Assembly (NCBI RefSeq): GCF_024649945.1
Contig: NZ_JANKMS010000001.1
Coordinates: 1,054,001 to 1,118,000, forward strand
Direction of reading: 5' to 3'
Origin: Flavobacterium panacis
GTDB taxonomy: Bacteria; Bacteroidota; Bacteroidia; Flavobacteriales; Flavobacteriaceae
DNA: 64,000 nt
The notes under the pieces are model-generated. The model was not told where the DNA came from, did no database searches, and saw only the letters and a list, made by a program, of their open reading frames with translations. A program made the position numbers and the translations under genes. Positions 16,628 through 24,325 of this stretch are shown here, piece after piece; position 1 is the stretch's first letter; each line of letters opens with the position of its first letter.

Positions 16628-17047
16628 TTATTTATCCTTCAATATTTTTTCTAAAAACTCAACCTTCTCTTTTTCAGCTTGAACCAAACGTTCGTAAAGC
16701 TTTTTATTTTCTTCGTAAATCTCAATTAATTTATCTAATGGATTAAAAGTAAGATTACTACAAGAATTATTTAATATTTGTCCTTTTGCACTTTCATCAT
16801 AGAAATTATTAAAATAATTAATTGCTACTTCTTCTGAAAAATTCTTGAGAGCATCCACATTTACACCTAAAGCTTTTGCAATAGCTTTCAGTTTTTCATC
16901 ATCTATTGTTTCACTATTTTCCAAAGCAGAAATTGCCTGTTGGTTGGTTCCTAAAGCCTGAGCCAAAGCTTCTTGTTTCATGTCTCTAAGTTCACGAATT
17001 CGGCTTATTTTTCTTCCTATGTGGTTTGGTTTTGTTAGTGTGCTCAT
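16628..17047 (-). CDS. XRE-family helix-turn-helix regulator
   Basis: 139-aa DNA-binding protein. An HTH_3 domain spans about residues 10-65 (RIRELRDMKQEALAQALG, then QQAISALENS as the recognition helix). The C-terminal part, NPLDKLIEIYEENKKLYERL followed by a Lys/Glu-rich stretch, should form a coiled coil for dimerisation. Bacteroidota have many such regulators with this FNPxDK linker. A palindrome AACATCTTGATGTT in the 5' leader (17092-17105) is a candidate operator for self-control. Its target is unknown. Confidence 0.85.
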   Translation of the reverse strand: MSTLTKPNHIGRKISRIRELRDMKQEALAQALGTNQQAISALENSETIDDEKLKAIAKALGVNVDALKNFSEEVAINYFNNFYDESAKGQILNNSCSNLTFNPLDKLIEIYEENKKLYERLVQAEKEKVEFLEKILKDK

Positions 17048-17091
17048 AATTCAAAAGAGTATTTAAGGATAATAACTGGCAATTTATAAAA

Positions 17092-17143
17092 AACATCTTG
17101 ATGTTGAAAAATGTATTTTACTACTGCATCCCGAACAAAAGTA
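17092..17143 (-). promoter_or_regulatory. XRE gene promoter box and palindromic candidate operator
   Basis: The minus strand has TACTTTTG (17136-17143), an exact -7 box match, predicting a start near 17132 and an 85-nt leader. Within the leader lies AACATCTTGATGTT (17092-17105) with perfect 6-bp arms. Confidence 0.45.
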
Positions 17144-17246
17144 CAAACAAATATTAATCAATTATTCCAATTAATCATTTTCCTACTTATTTTTAAAAGT
17201 TATATATTTGAAAACAGTAACTTCAAAATAACAAAAGCCTCAAAAC

Positions 17247-17972
17247 ATGGGAATATTCAATAATCTCTTCAAAAAGAAAGAAGAAAAAACAGAATCACAA
17301 AACGATATCCATTTTACATCTGAAAATGATTTCTTAGAAAAATTTGGAGCACTTGCTTTAGAAAAACAAAGAAATCTATACGAAGTAACAGGCGGACTTT
17401 CTTGGAATGTCGATATGGACAAAGAAGAAATCATTTTTGGAGATCAACTTACTTTTCCAATTCAGGTTTTGGGTTCCTTTTCGCATTCGTCAGAAACTTG
17501 GCTTTGGCTTTGGGAAAATAAAGCGGGCGGTTATGCAGAATCTGTCATGCAACAAGCACTTTCATTAAAGAAATACGGAGAAGAAAACAATATTGAGTTA
17601 TTATCTGTTGGAAAATTTGACGCTGTTCCTAATGACTTACATCTTATTGGAATGGTTGCTACAACAATGTTTAATGCAAGCGGTTATTATCTTGGAAATT
17701 ATGGTCAAGGAACCATGGTGGTTACAATAAAATCTGATAAAATAGACAATATTGAAAGCGAGGAATTCTCTAGAATTTTAACCGTTTTCCCAGAATTGAT
17801 TTCTACGTTTGAAATTCAAAATCATAAAAATGCCTTTACGAATTATCTTTCTCAAAAAGGTTTTGAATTGATTTCAAATGAAAATGAAGTAAAAGCTCAA
17901 AAGAATGGCAAAGTAATTAATGTGGTTTTTAATGAAAACGATCTTTTGATCAATTTAAATGGTAATTCTTAA
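17247..17972 (+). CDS. DUF6882-like protein
   Basis: 241-aa soluble protein. It begins with a Lys-rich helix (FNNLFKKKEEK) and then shows a domain with many aromatic residues (FGDQLTFPIQVLGSFSHS, then TWLWLWENKAGG) that matches the DUF6882 pattern as I know it. A small Gly-rich segment (ASGYYLGNYGQGTM) follows. The C-terminal 60 residues (HKNAFTNYLSQKGFELIS) look like an added mini-domain. No enzymatic motif is apparent. It starts 200 bp from the divergent XRE gene. Confidence 0.6.
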   Translation: MGIFNNLFKKKEEKTESQNDIHFTSENDFLEKFGALALEKQRNLYEVTGGLSWNVDMDKEEIIFGDQLTFPIQVLGSFSHSSETWLWLWENKAGGYAESVMQQALSLKKYGEENNIELLSVGKFDAVPNDLHLIGMVATTMFNASGYYLGNYGQGTMVVTIKSDKIDNIESEEFSRILTVFPELISTFEIQNHKNAFTNYLSQKGFELISNENEVKAQKNGKVINVVFNENDLLINLNGNS

Positions 17973-18102
17973 ACATTTGAGAGGTTAGATTTCTTTTCGT
18001 GAAAGACTTTTACCTAAGCGAAAAAAAACATGAAATTCAGAAGTCCAAAGAGACTTTTTGTGTTTCATCTTAGAATTAAATTTATAATCAAATAAACAGA
18101 TT

Positions 18103-18666
18103 ATGATTATTTTAAAAACCAATCTTAAAATTGTTCTTTTTTTTGTTACAATTCTTTTTTTGAGCTGCTCTCAACAAAAAAATGTACCTCAAAAAAACAC
18201 ATGTAAAATCTATCCTGATAATTTATCCAAAGTTTCTTTTTCAGATAATGAATACCATATAACCTCTATTGAACTTGATAAATTTTATAATGAAAATAAT
18301 GACTTTGAAATACTTATTTATAGTTATGTAGAAGGAATTGGAGATTATAAACTACTAAGATTTTTTAAAACAAGTTCCGGAGAATGGAAACAAGTAAAGA
18401 TTGAAAACGACAAAAAAACAGAATCTAAATTAGAAATTCCAGATGATTTTGTCCTAGACCATTTGAACACAATTGAAGAAAAAGCTTTTTCTCAGTTTTG
18501 CGGATTATGTTATGATTGCACATATTATACATTTTTAGTAAAAAAAAATAATATCATATTTAAATATTATTCAAATTCAGAGCCCTTTTTTAATCTCACA
18601 GAAATTGAAAATGAGAAACTGGTTAATTATATAAGAATATATGATTTTTTTAATAGAATTAATTAA
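18103..18666 (+). CDS. Hypothetical lipoprotein
   Basis: 187-aa predicted lipoprotein: a long hydrophobic signal (residues 6-20) ending LFLSC with Cys at about 22. The mature part is rich in Asp, Glu, Asn and Phe. It has a CGLCYDCTYYTF segment near residue 145 whose three Cys could bind metal or form disulfides. I do not recognise the family. Codons are AT-rich, and the downstream spacer carries repeats, in keeping with the accessory character of this patch. Confidence 0.65.
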   Translation: MIILKTNLKIVLFFVTILFLSCSQQKNVPQKNTCKIYPDNLSKVSFSDNEYHITSIELDKFYNENNDFEILIYSYVEGIGDYKLLRFFKTSSGEWKQVKIENDKKTESKLEIPDDFVLDHLNTIEEKAFSQFCGLCYDCTYYTFLVKKNNIIFKYYSNSEPFFNLTEIENEKLVNYIRIYDFFNRIN

Positions 18667-18824
18667 TAGCCGCTAACAAGAGCGGGACGCTCGCGCCAGC
18701 AAAAACTTGAAACTTGAAACTTGAAACTTTAAACCTCAAACAAAACATAACGACAAAGCATGTCTCTGCGTGAGGGATAGAAGCTAGCTACCGAAGTAGC
18801 GCGGATAGCCCGACAGCATTTAAG
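18667..18824. repeat. Spacer with 7-bp repeats and structured repeat, copy 2
   Basis: Contains GAGCG-GGA-CGCTC (18680-18692), four near-perfect AAACTTG units from about 18706, and at 18771-18818 a second, reverse-oriented copy of the structured element seen at 8371-8455. The conserved words are GATAGAAGC and GCGGATAGC, with a new inner hairpin GCTAC-CGAA-GTAGC. No gene is seen. Confidence 0.55.
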
Positions 18825-18864
18825 AAAAGGCCCAATGAACGCAAAGTTGATTGGGCCTTTTTTT
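18825..18864. terminator. Strong rho-independent terminator
   Basis: AAAAGGCCCAAT (18825-18836) pairs perfectly with ATTGGGCCTTTT, followed by a T run on the plus strand; A run on the left serves the minus-strand Nudix gene as well. Confidence 0.9.
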
Positions 18865-18894
18865 AAATGGTGGCACGCCCTAATTTTCAAGATC

Positions 18895-18934
18895 CTGAGG
18901 TGCTGAGGTTCTAAGATGCTAAGTTTTGAGGTTC
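18895..18934 (-). repeat. 8-bp-period array after Nudix gene
   Basis: Octamers CTGAGGTG, CTGAGGTT, CTAAGATG, CTAAGTTT in register, ending at the stop codon of the minus-strand Nudix gene. Confidence 0.55.
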
Positions 18935-19573
18935 TTAAGACTCTAAATTTTCTTTTTTGGGTTTAAAATCTACCGAAGCGTATTTATCTTCTTCGAATAA
19001 CAATTTTATGTTTTCGTAAGAGTTTTTTAGTGCTTCTTTGATTTGTTCTGGGTTTAACCAGGCCACTTTTTCGATTCCTTCTTCTAATTGTCCGTGTGGA
19101 GTTCCTTCAAAATCGGAAAACATTTCGAACCAATGTGTGATTTTGAGTTTGTATTTTCCGTTACGTTTAAAGATATGGTAGGTTTTCTGTAGTTTGTTTG
19201 TAATACGAAGTTGGTTTACGCCTGTTTCTTCTTCAACTTCACGCATTGCCGTTGCTTCGATCTCCTCTCCTTTCTCGATTCCGCCTTTTGGAAGATCCCA
19301 TTTACCGTTTCTGAAGATAAATAAAACCTCGCCTTTCTTATTGTACACAAAGCCTCCGCCCGCTTTATTTACGGGAATTTTAGCTTTTAGTGTTTTCATC
19401 ATTTCACTTTCGTCGGGATGATAAAGAATCGCTTTTTGAATTTTATTTTGAAAAATTTTTATAATAAGCTGTTCTATATCAATACTCTCCAACAAGAACA
19501 ATTGGAAATCTGTTTCCTTAGAGATTTCATTTGTCAAAAAAAGTGGTTTGTCGTTTACAAAAACTTTATACAT
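18935..19573 (-). CDS. Nudix hydrolase
   Basis: 212-aa protein with a 65-residue N-terminal extension and then a Nudix domain. The Nudix box G-x5-E-x7-REVEEETGV is complete (GGIEKGEE near residue 97, then REVEEETG near 113), so Mg-dependent cleavage of a nucleoside-diphosphate-linked compound is expected. Substrate unknown. Its start codon is only 7 bp from the divergent pyrE start, so each promoter must lie inside the other gene. This pairing with pyrE is common in flavobacteria as I recall, but a functional link is unproven. Confidence 0.88.
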   Translation of the reverse strand: MYKVFVNDKPLFLTNEISKETDFQLFLLESIDIEQLIIKIFQNKIQKAILYHPDESEMMKTLKAKIPVNKAGGGFVYNKKGEVLFIFRNGKWDLPKGGIEKGEEIEATAMREVEEETGVNQLRITNKLQKTYHIFKRNGKYKLKITHWFEMFSDFEGTPHGQLEEGIEKVAWLNPEQIKEALKNSYENIKLLFEEDKYASVDFKPKKENLES

Positions 19574-19576
19574 TTG
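19548..19576 (+). promoter_or_regulatory. pyrE promoter inside the Nudix gene, predicted leaderless transcript
   Basis: TTG at 19548-19550, an 18-bp spacer, then TACATTTG at 19569-19576: a full match to the Flavobacterium consensus TTG-N17-23-TAnnTTTG. The box ends 4 nt before the pyrE ATG at 19581, so the mRNA should begin at or within a base or two of the start codon. The whole promoter overlaps the first codons of the Nudix gene. Confidence 0.65.
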
Positions 19577-19580
19577 TACT

Positions 19581-20228
19581 ATGATTTTTAATAAAGATAC
19601 TGCCGAAAAAACAGCCGAATTGCTTTTGCAAATAAATGCAATTAAATTGAATCCCGAAAATCCTTTTACATGGGCTTCTGGTTGGAAATCTCCTATTTAC
19701 TGTGATAATAGGTTAATTCTTTCATTTCCGAGCATCAGAAACTATGTTCGTGATGAATTTGCTAAAAACATCGAAAAACAATTTGGAAAACCTGATGTGA
19801 TCGCTGGTGTTGCTACTGGAGCCATTGGAGTTGGAATTTTGGTTGCCGAAAGTTTAGGTCTTCCATTTGTATACGTGCGTCCGGAACCTAAAAAACACGG
19901 AAGACAAAACCAAGTGGAAGGTTTTTTACAAAAAGGTCAAAATGTTGTAGTTGTCGAAGATTTAATTAGTACCGGAAAAAGCAGTTTAATGGCTGTGGAA
20001 GCTTTAAGAAGCGAAGGTGCTAATATTAAAGGTATGGCTGCTATTTTTACTTACGGTTTTGGTGTTGCCGAAGAAAATTTCAAAGAAGCTAATATTGATT
20101 TATTTACTTTAAGCAACTACGAAAATCTTTTGGATTTAGCTGTTCAAAAACAATATATCACAGAAGAGCAACAATCTACTCTTTTAGAATGGAACGAAAG
20201 TCCATCTACTTGGGGACAAGAAGGATAA
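19581..20228 (+). CDS. pyrE: Orotate phosphoribosyltransferase
   Basis: 215-aa type I phosphoribosyltransferase that makes OMP from orotate and PRPP in de novo pyrimidine synthesis. It has the PRPP loop VVVVEDLISTGKSS (about residues 122-135) and the catalytic-loop region PEPKKHGRQNQVEG with Lys and His residues. The ATG at 19581 is chosen: an upstream in-frame start at 19548 would lie within the promoter and on top of the Nudix gene, and the family begins near MIFNKDTAEKTAELLL. An SRPBCC protein gene follows after 143 bp containing repeat copy B. Confidence 0.95.
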   Translation: MIFNKDTAEKTAELLLQINAIKLNPENPFTWASGWKSPIYCDNRLILSFPSIRNYVRDEFAKNIEKQFGKPDVIAGVATGAIGVGILVAESLGLPFVYVRPEPKKHGRQNQVEGFLQKGQNVVVVEDLISTGKSSLMAVEALRSEGANIKGMAAIFTYGFGVAEENFKEANIDLFTLSNYENLLDLAVQKQYITEEQQSTLLEWNESPSTWGQEG

Positions 20229-20282
20229 TTTTAGATTTCTGATTGCAGATTTTAGATTTCTTAAAAATTGCTTCACTCTTTT

Positions 20283-20325
20283 TTGGAATTTGGACTCGAG
20301 CGATAGCGAACAGGTGAAACAATTT
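20283..20325 (+). repeat. Dispersed 43-bp repeat, copy B
   Basis: Same 43-bp sequence as 8303-8345 with three mismatches, located in the pyrE-SRPBCC spacer. Confidence 0.75.
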
Positions 20326-20371
20326 AGAAAATTGGAATTTATTTTCAAATAAATAATAAACAAAATAGTAT

Positions 20372-20764
20372 ATGAACTTAGAAAGTCCAAAAGTTACAGT
20401 TCAAAAATCAGCTCAAGATTTATTTGATCAATTGACTGACGTTAAGAACTTCGAAAAATTAATGCCAGATAACATTGCTAAATTTGAAGTGACTGGCGAA
20501 GACGCTTTTATTTTTGGATTGAAAGGAATGCCTGAAATCAAATTGAAAATGAAAGAAAAAACAGCTCCAAACAAAATCGTTTTGGGTGCTGCAAGTGATA
20601 AACTTCCGTTTACGCTGACTTCAAACATTGACACTATTTCTGATTCAGAAAGTGCTGTTCAATTATTCTTTGAAGGCGAATTCAACGCTATGATGGCGAT
20701 GATGGTTAAAGGTCCAATCAGTAAGTTTATTGAAACTTTAGCAAATAATATGCACAAACTTTAA
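20372..20764 (+). CDS. SRPBCC (START-like) family protein
   Basis: 130-aa cytosolic protein with the helix-grip layout of the SRPBCC superfamily: an opening strand KVTVQKSAQDLFDQLTDVKNF, long curved strands, and a C-terminal helix (GPISKFIETLANNMHKL) that closes the ligand cavity. Two Met-rich stretches (MMAMMVKG) line the presumed cavity. Orthologues typically sit next to pyrE in flavobacteria as I recall, but no ligand is known. Ended by the hairpin at 20798. Confidence 0.75.
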   Translation: MNLESPKVTVQKSAQDLFDQLTDVKNFEKLMPDNIAKFEVTGEDAFIFGLKGMPEIKLKMKEKTAPNKIVLGAASDKLPFTLTSNIDTISDSESAVQLFFEGEFNAMMAMMVKGPISKFIETLANNMHKL

Positions 20765-20797
20765 TAATGGTTAATTATTAATTGTGAATTATAAATT

Positions 20798-20828
20798 AAA
20801 AGTCCAATCTAACGATTGGGCTTTTTTT
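20798..20828 (+). terminator. Rho-independent terminator of the SRPBCC gene
   Basis: AAAAGTCCAATC (20798-20809) pairs with GATTGGGCTTTT (20814-20825), loop TAAC, followed by T run. Confidence 0.9.
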
Positions 20829-20838
20829 ATTATGCACT

Positions 20839-20862
20839 CGCAAAGTCGCGGAGTCGCAAAGT
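20839..20862 (-). repeat. 8-bp-period array (CGCAAAGT type)
   Basis: Three exact-register octamers CGCAAAGT, CGCGGAGT, CGCAAAGT in the SRPBCC-birA spacer. Confidence 0.6.
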
Positions 20863-20875
20863 TTTTATCGCATTT

Positions 20876-21007
20876 TTTGTCATTTCGACGTAAGGAGAAA
20901 TCACACGCGGGATTCCGCAAAGATTGGAAATATTCTTTATTGGGCTACTAGTGCGATTTGCTTCGCCTTTTCGCTATCGCTTGGGTCTCGTTCCTCGAAA
21001 TGACAAA
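20876..21007. repeat. 132-bp inverted-repeat element (GTCATTTCGA family), copy 1
   Basis: Ends TTTGTCATTTCGA (20876-20888) and TCGAAATGACAAA (20995-21007) are perfect inverted repeats. It shares GGAGAAATCACAC and CAAAGATTGG with the element at 58361-58468. Inside, on the minus strand (20958-20982), lies the AGCGATAGCGAA core of the 43-bp repeat. This 308-bp spacer holds no gene. Confidence 0.7.
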
Positions 21008-21037
21008 CTAAACGATTTTATTCACAACGAAAGAAAC

Positions 21038-21077
21038 CTTTGTCCCTTTGTTACTATGCCCCTTTGTCCCTCTCAAT
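21038..21077 (+). repeat. 8-bp-period array (CTTTGTCC type)
   Basis: Five octamers (CTTTGTCC, CTTTGTTA, CTATGCCC, CTTTGTCC, CTCTCAAT) that run into the birA stop codon at 21073. Confidence 0.6.
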
Positions 21078-21801
21078 AAAGCATCTTCACTTCCTTAATC
21101 TCAAATTCTGCCACAGTATCATCTTCCAATAAAACCTGCAGTTTTCCGATTGGAGAAACACCTTGAATAATTCCCATGAAATCTTGGTCATTTTTGCCTC
21201 TAAATGCTGTTGGAACTCCTTTTTTAAATAATGTATTGTAATAATTATTCCATAAATCCTGAGAAGAAGTCTGCCACAATTGAATGTTCTCTTTGATTTT
21301 TTCCACTATTAAAACTGTGATCTTTTCTTTATCAAAAGGCTTACCTGCAATTACTGCCAATGAAGAAGCGCTCGGCAATTCGTCATAATTGGTTTGATTT
21401 ACATTCATTCCAATTCCAGCAACTGACACGATTCTGCCATCGCTTTTTATAGTATTTTCGATTAGTATGCCAACTAATTTCTTATTATATGACAGAATGT
21501 CGTTTGGCCACTTAATACAGATTTCAGGAATATTTAACGATTTTAAAACCTCTGCAACTGATAAAGAAACCACAAGACTTAAATTAAAAACTTCTTCAAG
21601 ATTATAAAGAAATTCTTTCACCAATACACTCATAATTAGGTTTTTACCGACTTCAGACTCCCACTTCCCTCCCATTTGTCCTTTGCCTTTTGTCTGATTT
21701 TCAGCTGTTACCGTTGTAAAATTCTCTAGTTCATCCTGACTTGATAAGGCTTTCAGGAAATCATTTGTCGAATCTATGGCATCGAGTTTGATTAGTTTCA
21801 T
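21073..21801 (-). CDS. birA: Biotin--[acetyl-CoA-carboxylase] ligase
   Basis: 242-aa biotin protein ligase that loads biotin on carboxylase carrier domains. It opens with the family start LDAIDSTNDFLKAL. The biotinyl-AMP loop is KGKGQMGGKW, in place of the E. coli GRGRRGR. CIKWPNDIL and VGILIE follow, then the small C-terminal SH3-like domain (MGIIQGVSPIGKLQVLLEDD). There is no N-terminal helix-turn-helix, so it is an enzyme only and not a biotin-operon repressor. Length is normal for the monofunctional group. Confidence 0.92.
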   Translation of the reverse strand: MKLIKLDAIDSTNDFLKALSSQDELENFTTVTAENQTKGKGQMGGKWESEVGKNLIMSVLVKEFLYNLEEVFNLSLVVSLSVAEVLKSLNIPEICIKWPNDILSYNKKLVGILIENTIKSDGRIVSVAGIGMNVNQTNYDELPSASSLAVIAGKPFDKEKITVLIVEKIKENIQLWQTSSQDLWNNYYNTLFKKGVPTAFRGKNDQDFMGIIQGVSPIGKLQVLLEDDTVAEFEIKEVKMLY

Positions 21802-21896
21802 TAAAATAATTTGAATAACTTAATTTAATATTTTGTTAAGGATCAAAAATAATCACAAAATTTGGTAACTTTACAAATTCACATATAAAATAATTC

Positions 21897-22268
21897 ATGG
21901 CGAAAAAGACGATTAATAATGATGTTCTACTGGCGAACATAATCAAAGGGATTGAGGAAGTAAAAGGAAATGATATCGATATTCTTGACTTAAGAGAAAT
22001 AGATACTGCTGTTTGCGACTATTTTGTAATCTGCAATGGTAGCTCAAATACCCAAGTTAACGCCATCGTAAACTCAATTCAAAAAACAGTATCAAAAGAT
22101 TTAAAAGATAAACCTTGGCACGTAGAAGGAACCGATAACGCAGAATGGGTTTTAATGGATTATGTACACATTGTGGTACACGTTTTCCAGAAGCATATTC
22201 GCGAATATTACAACATCGAGAGCCTTTGGGGCGATGCCAAAATAACTACAATCGAGAACAAATACTAA
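21897..22268 (+). CDS. rsfS: Ribosome silencing factor RsfS
   Basis: 123-aa RsfS/Iojap-family protein. It binds uL14 on the 50S subunit and blocks joining to 30S when nutrients are low. The family pattern is present: DIDILDLREIDTAVCDYFVICNG, then HVEGTDNAEWVLMDYVHIVVHVF and a final YYNIESLWGDA. It is separated from ftsH by 15 bp, and the pair rsfS-ftsH is a conserved Bacteroidota operon start. The divergent birA start is 95 bp away. Confidence 0.94.
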   Translation: MAKKTINNDVLLANIIKGIEEVKGNDIDILDLREIDTAVCDYFVICNGSSNTQVNAIVNSIQKTVSKDLKDKPWHVEGTDNAEWVLMDYVHIVVHVFQKHIREYYNIESLWGDAKITTIENKY

Positions 22269-22283
22269 AGAAACTTTCATTAA

Positions 22284-24209
22284 ATGGCTAAAGATAATAA
22301 TCCAAATCCGAATAAATTTAAAATAAGTCCTTGGTTAATATATACCGCAATACTTTTAGTTTTTTTATTCATAAGTTTTGCCACAGGAGGATCAAGCTTA
22401 AGCGAACCTGCTCAATTAACTTCTTCTAAATTCAACACCTTACTAGAAAAAGGACAGATTGAAAAAGTAATTGTTTACAACAAAGCAGAAGCTGAGGTAT
22501 ATTTAAATGCTGCCGCTCTTAAAGATCCCGCAAATAAAAATGTAGCTCAAGATATTTTCAAACAACCAAACAAAGGTCCACATTACACTTTGGAAATTGG
22601 TAACGATCAAATCTTTCAGACTAAATTAGAAAAAGCGGTTACAGAAGGCAAATTAAAAGATTACAATTTCCAACAGAAAAACAACTGGAGCGATATTTTA
22701 ATCAGCTTACTTCCTATCATCATCATTGTGGGTGTATGGATTTTCATTATGCGTAAAATGTCTGGTGGTGGCGCTGGAGGTGGCGGACAGATTTTCAATA
22801 TCGGAAAATCGAAAGCTAAACTTTTTGACGAAAAAACAGATATCAAAACCACGTTTAAAGATGTTGCTGGTTTAGAAGGTGCTAAAGAAGAAATTCAGGA
22901 AATTGTTGAATTCCTTAAAAACCCTGAAAAATATACAAACTTAGGGGGTAAAATTCCTAAAGGAGCTTTACTTGTAGGACCTCCGGGAACTGGTAAAACG
23001 TTATTAGCAAAAGCCGTTGCTGGTGAGGCGCAAGTACCGTTCTTCTCTTTATCAGGTTCAGATTTCGTAGAAATGTTTGTAGGAGTTGGTGCATCTCGTG
23101 TACGTGACCTATTCAAACAAGCAAAAGAAAAATCTCCTGCTATCATTTTCATTGATGAGATCGATGCTGTTGGTAGAGCAAGAGGAAAAAGCAACATGTC
23201 TGGCGGAAACGACGAGAGAGAGAACACTTTGAACCAATTATTAACTGAAATGGATGGTTTTGGTACAAACTCTAACGTAATTGTTTTGGCAGCAACCAAC
23301 AGAGCTGACGTTTTAGACAAAGCTTTAATGCGTGCCGGACGTTTTGACAGACAAATTTTTGTTGACTTACCAGACATTCGCGAGAGAGCTGAAATCTTCA
23401 AAGTACACTTGGCCCCTATCAAAAAAGTTGAAGGTCTTGATTTAGATTTCTTAGCAAAACAAACTCCAGGATTCTCTGGTGCTGATATCGCTAACGTTTG
23501 CAACGAAGCTGCATTAATTGCTGCCCGTAACAACAAACCAGCAGTTGACAGACAAGATTTCCTTGACGCAGTGGATAGAATTATCGGTGGTCTAGAAAAG
23601 AAAAACAAAATCATCACTCCTGAAGAAAAAAGAGCAATCGCGATTCACGAAGCAGGTCACGCAACTGTAAGTTGGATGTTAGAGCACGCTGCTCCACTTA
23701 TTAAAGTAACTATTGTACCACGTGGACAAAGCTTAGGAGCTGCATGGTATTTACCAGAAGAAAGACAAATCGTGAGAACAGATCAAATGTTAGACGAAAT
23801 GTGTGCTACTATGGGAGGTAGAGCTGCTGAAAAAGTAACTTTTGACAGAATTTCTACAGGTGCTTTAAGTGATTTAGAAAAAGTAACACGTCAGGCTCGT
23901 GCAATGGTAACGATCTATGGATTGAACGATAAAATTGGAAACGTTACGTATTACGATTCAACAGGACAAAGCGAATACAATTTCTCTAAACCATATTCTG
24001 ATGAAACAGCAAAAATCATTGACGCAGAAATTTCAGAATTAATTGAAGGACAATACCAAAGAGCTATCCAGATATTAGAAGAAAACAAGGACAAGTTGAA
24101 CCAACTTGCTGATATTCTGATTGAAAAAGAAGTAATCTTTAAAGATGACTTAGAAAACATATTCGGGAAACGTACTTTTGATAAAAACTTAGAAGAAGTA
24201 GTTTCATAA
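22284..24209 (+). CDS. ftsH: ATP-dependent zinc metalloprotease FtsH
   Basis: 641-aa membrane AAA protease that degrades misfolded membrane proteins and regulators. It has two transmembrane helices (about 16-33 and 138-157) flanking a periplasmic domain. A Gly-rich linker (GGGAGGGG) follows, then the AAA module with Walker A GPPGTGKT (232-239), Walker B IIFIDEID (about 287-294) and an SRH with AGRFDR. The zinc site is HEAGH (455-459). Length and order are canonical. It is followed by a strong terminator at 24238. Confidence 0.97.
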   Translation: MAKDNNPNPNKFKISPWLIYTAILLVFLFISFATGGSSLSEPAQLTSSKFNTLLEKGQIEKVIVYNKAEAEVYLNAAALKDPANKNVAQDIFKQPNKGPHYTLEIGNDQIFQTKLEKAVTEGKLKDYNFQQKNNWSDILISLLPIIIIVGVWIFIMRKMSGGGAGGGGQIFNIGKSKAKLFDEKTDIKTTFKDVAGLEGAKEEIQEIVEFLKNPEKYTNLGGKIPKGALLVGPPGTGKTLLAKAVAGEAQVPFFSLSGSDFVEMFVGVGASRVRDLFKQAKEKSPAIIFIDEIDAVGRARGKSNMSGGNDERENTLNQLLTEMDGFGTNSNVIVLAATNRADVLDKALMRAGRFDRQIFVDLPDIRERAEIFKVHLAPIKKVEGLDLDFLAKQTPGFSGADIANVCNEAALIAARNNKPAVDRQDFLDAVDRIIGGLEKKNKIITPEEKRAIAIHEAGHATVSWMLEHAAPLIKVTIVPRGQSLGAAWYLPEERQIVRTDQMLDEMCATMGGRAAEKVTFDRISTGALSDLEKVTRQARAMVTIYGLNDKIGNVTYYDSTGQSEYNFSKPYSDETAKIIDAEISELIEGQYQRAIQILEENKDKLNQLADILIEKEVIFKDDLENIFGKRTFDKNLEEVVS

Positions 24210-24237
24210 ATAATTACGAAAAACGTAATAAATTTTC

Positions 24238-24279
24238 AAAATCTTAATTCAAAAGTCCCTTTTGAATTAAGATTTTTTT
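24238..24279 (+). terminator. ftsH terminator
   Basis: Perfect 17-bp stem (24238-24254 with 24260-24276), loop GTCCC, followed by T run. Confidence 0.92.
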
Positions 24280-24286
24280 ATCTTTG
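24279..24286 (+). promoter_or_regulatory. -7 box for the LUD-cdsA-psd operon
   Basis: TATCTTTG, exact TAnnTTTG match, immediately after the ftsH terminator's T run. Start predicted near 24290, 36 nt before the LUD gene. The only nearby TTG is 14 bp upstream, inside the hairpin. Confidence 0.45.
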
Positions 24287-24325
24287 AACGTTTTCAATTA
24301 ACATGTAAAGTATTTCATATAAAAA

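Noticed and set aside
19548..19580. Upstream start for pyrE
   Set aside because: It lies on the pyrE promoter and within the Nudix gene; family length supports ATG 19581.
22895..23617. Long reverse-strand frame opposite ftsH (240 codons)
   Set aside because: Its translation has no recognisable motif and mirrors the conserved AAA domain codons of ftsH; it is an antisense shadow.
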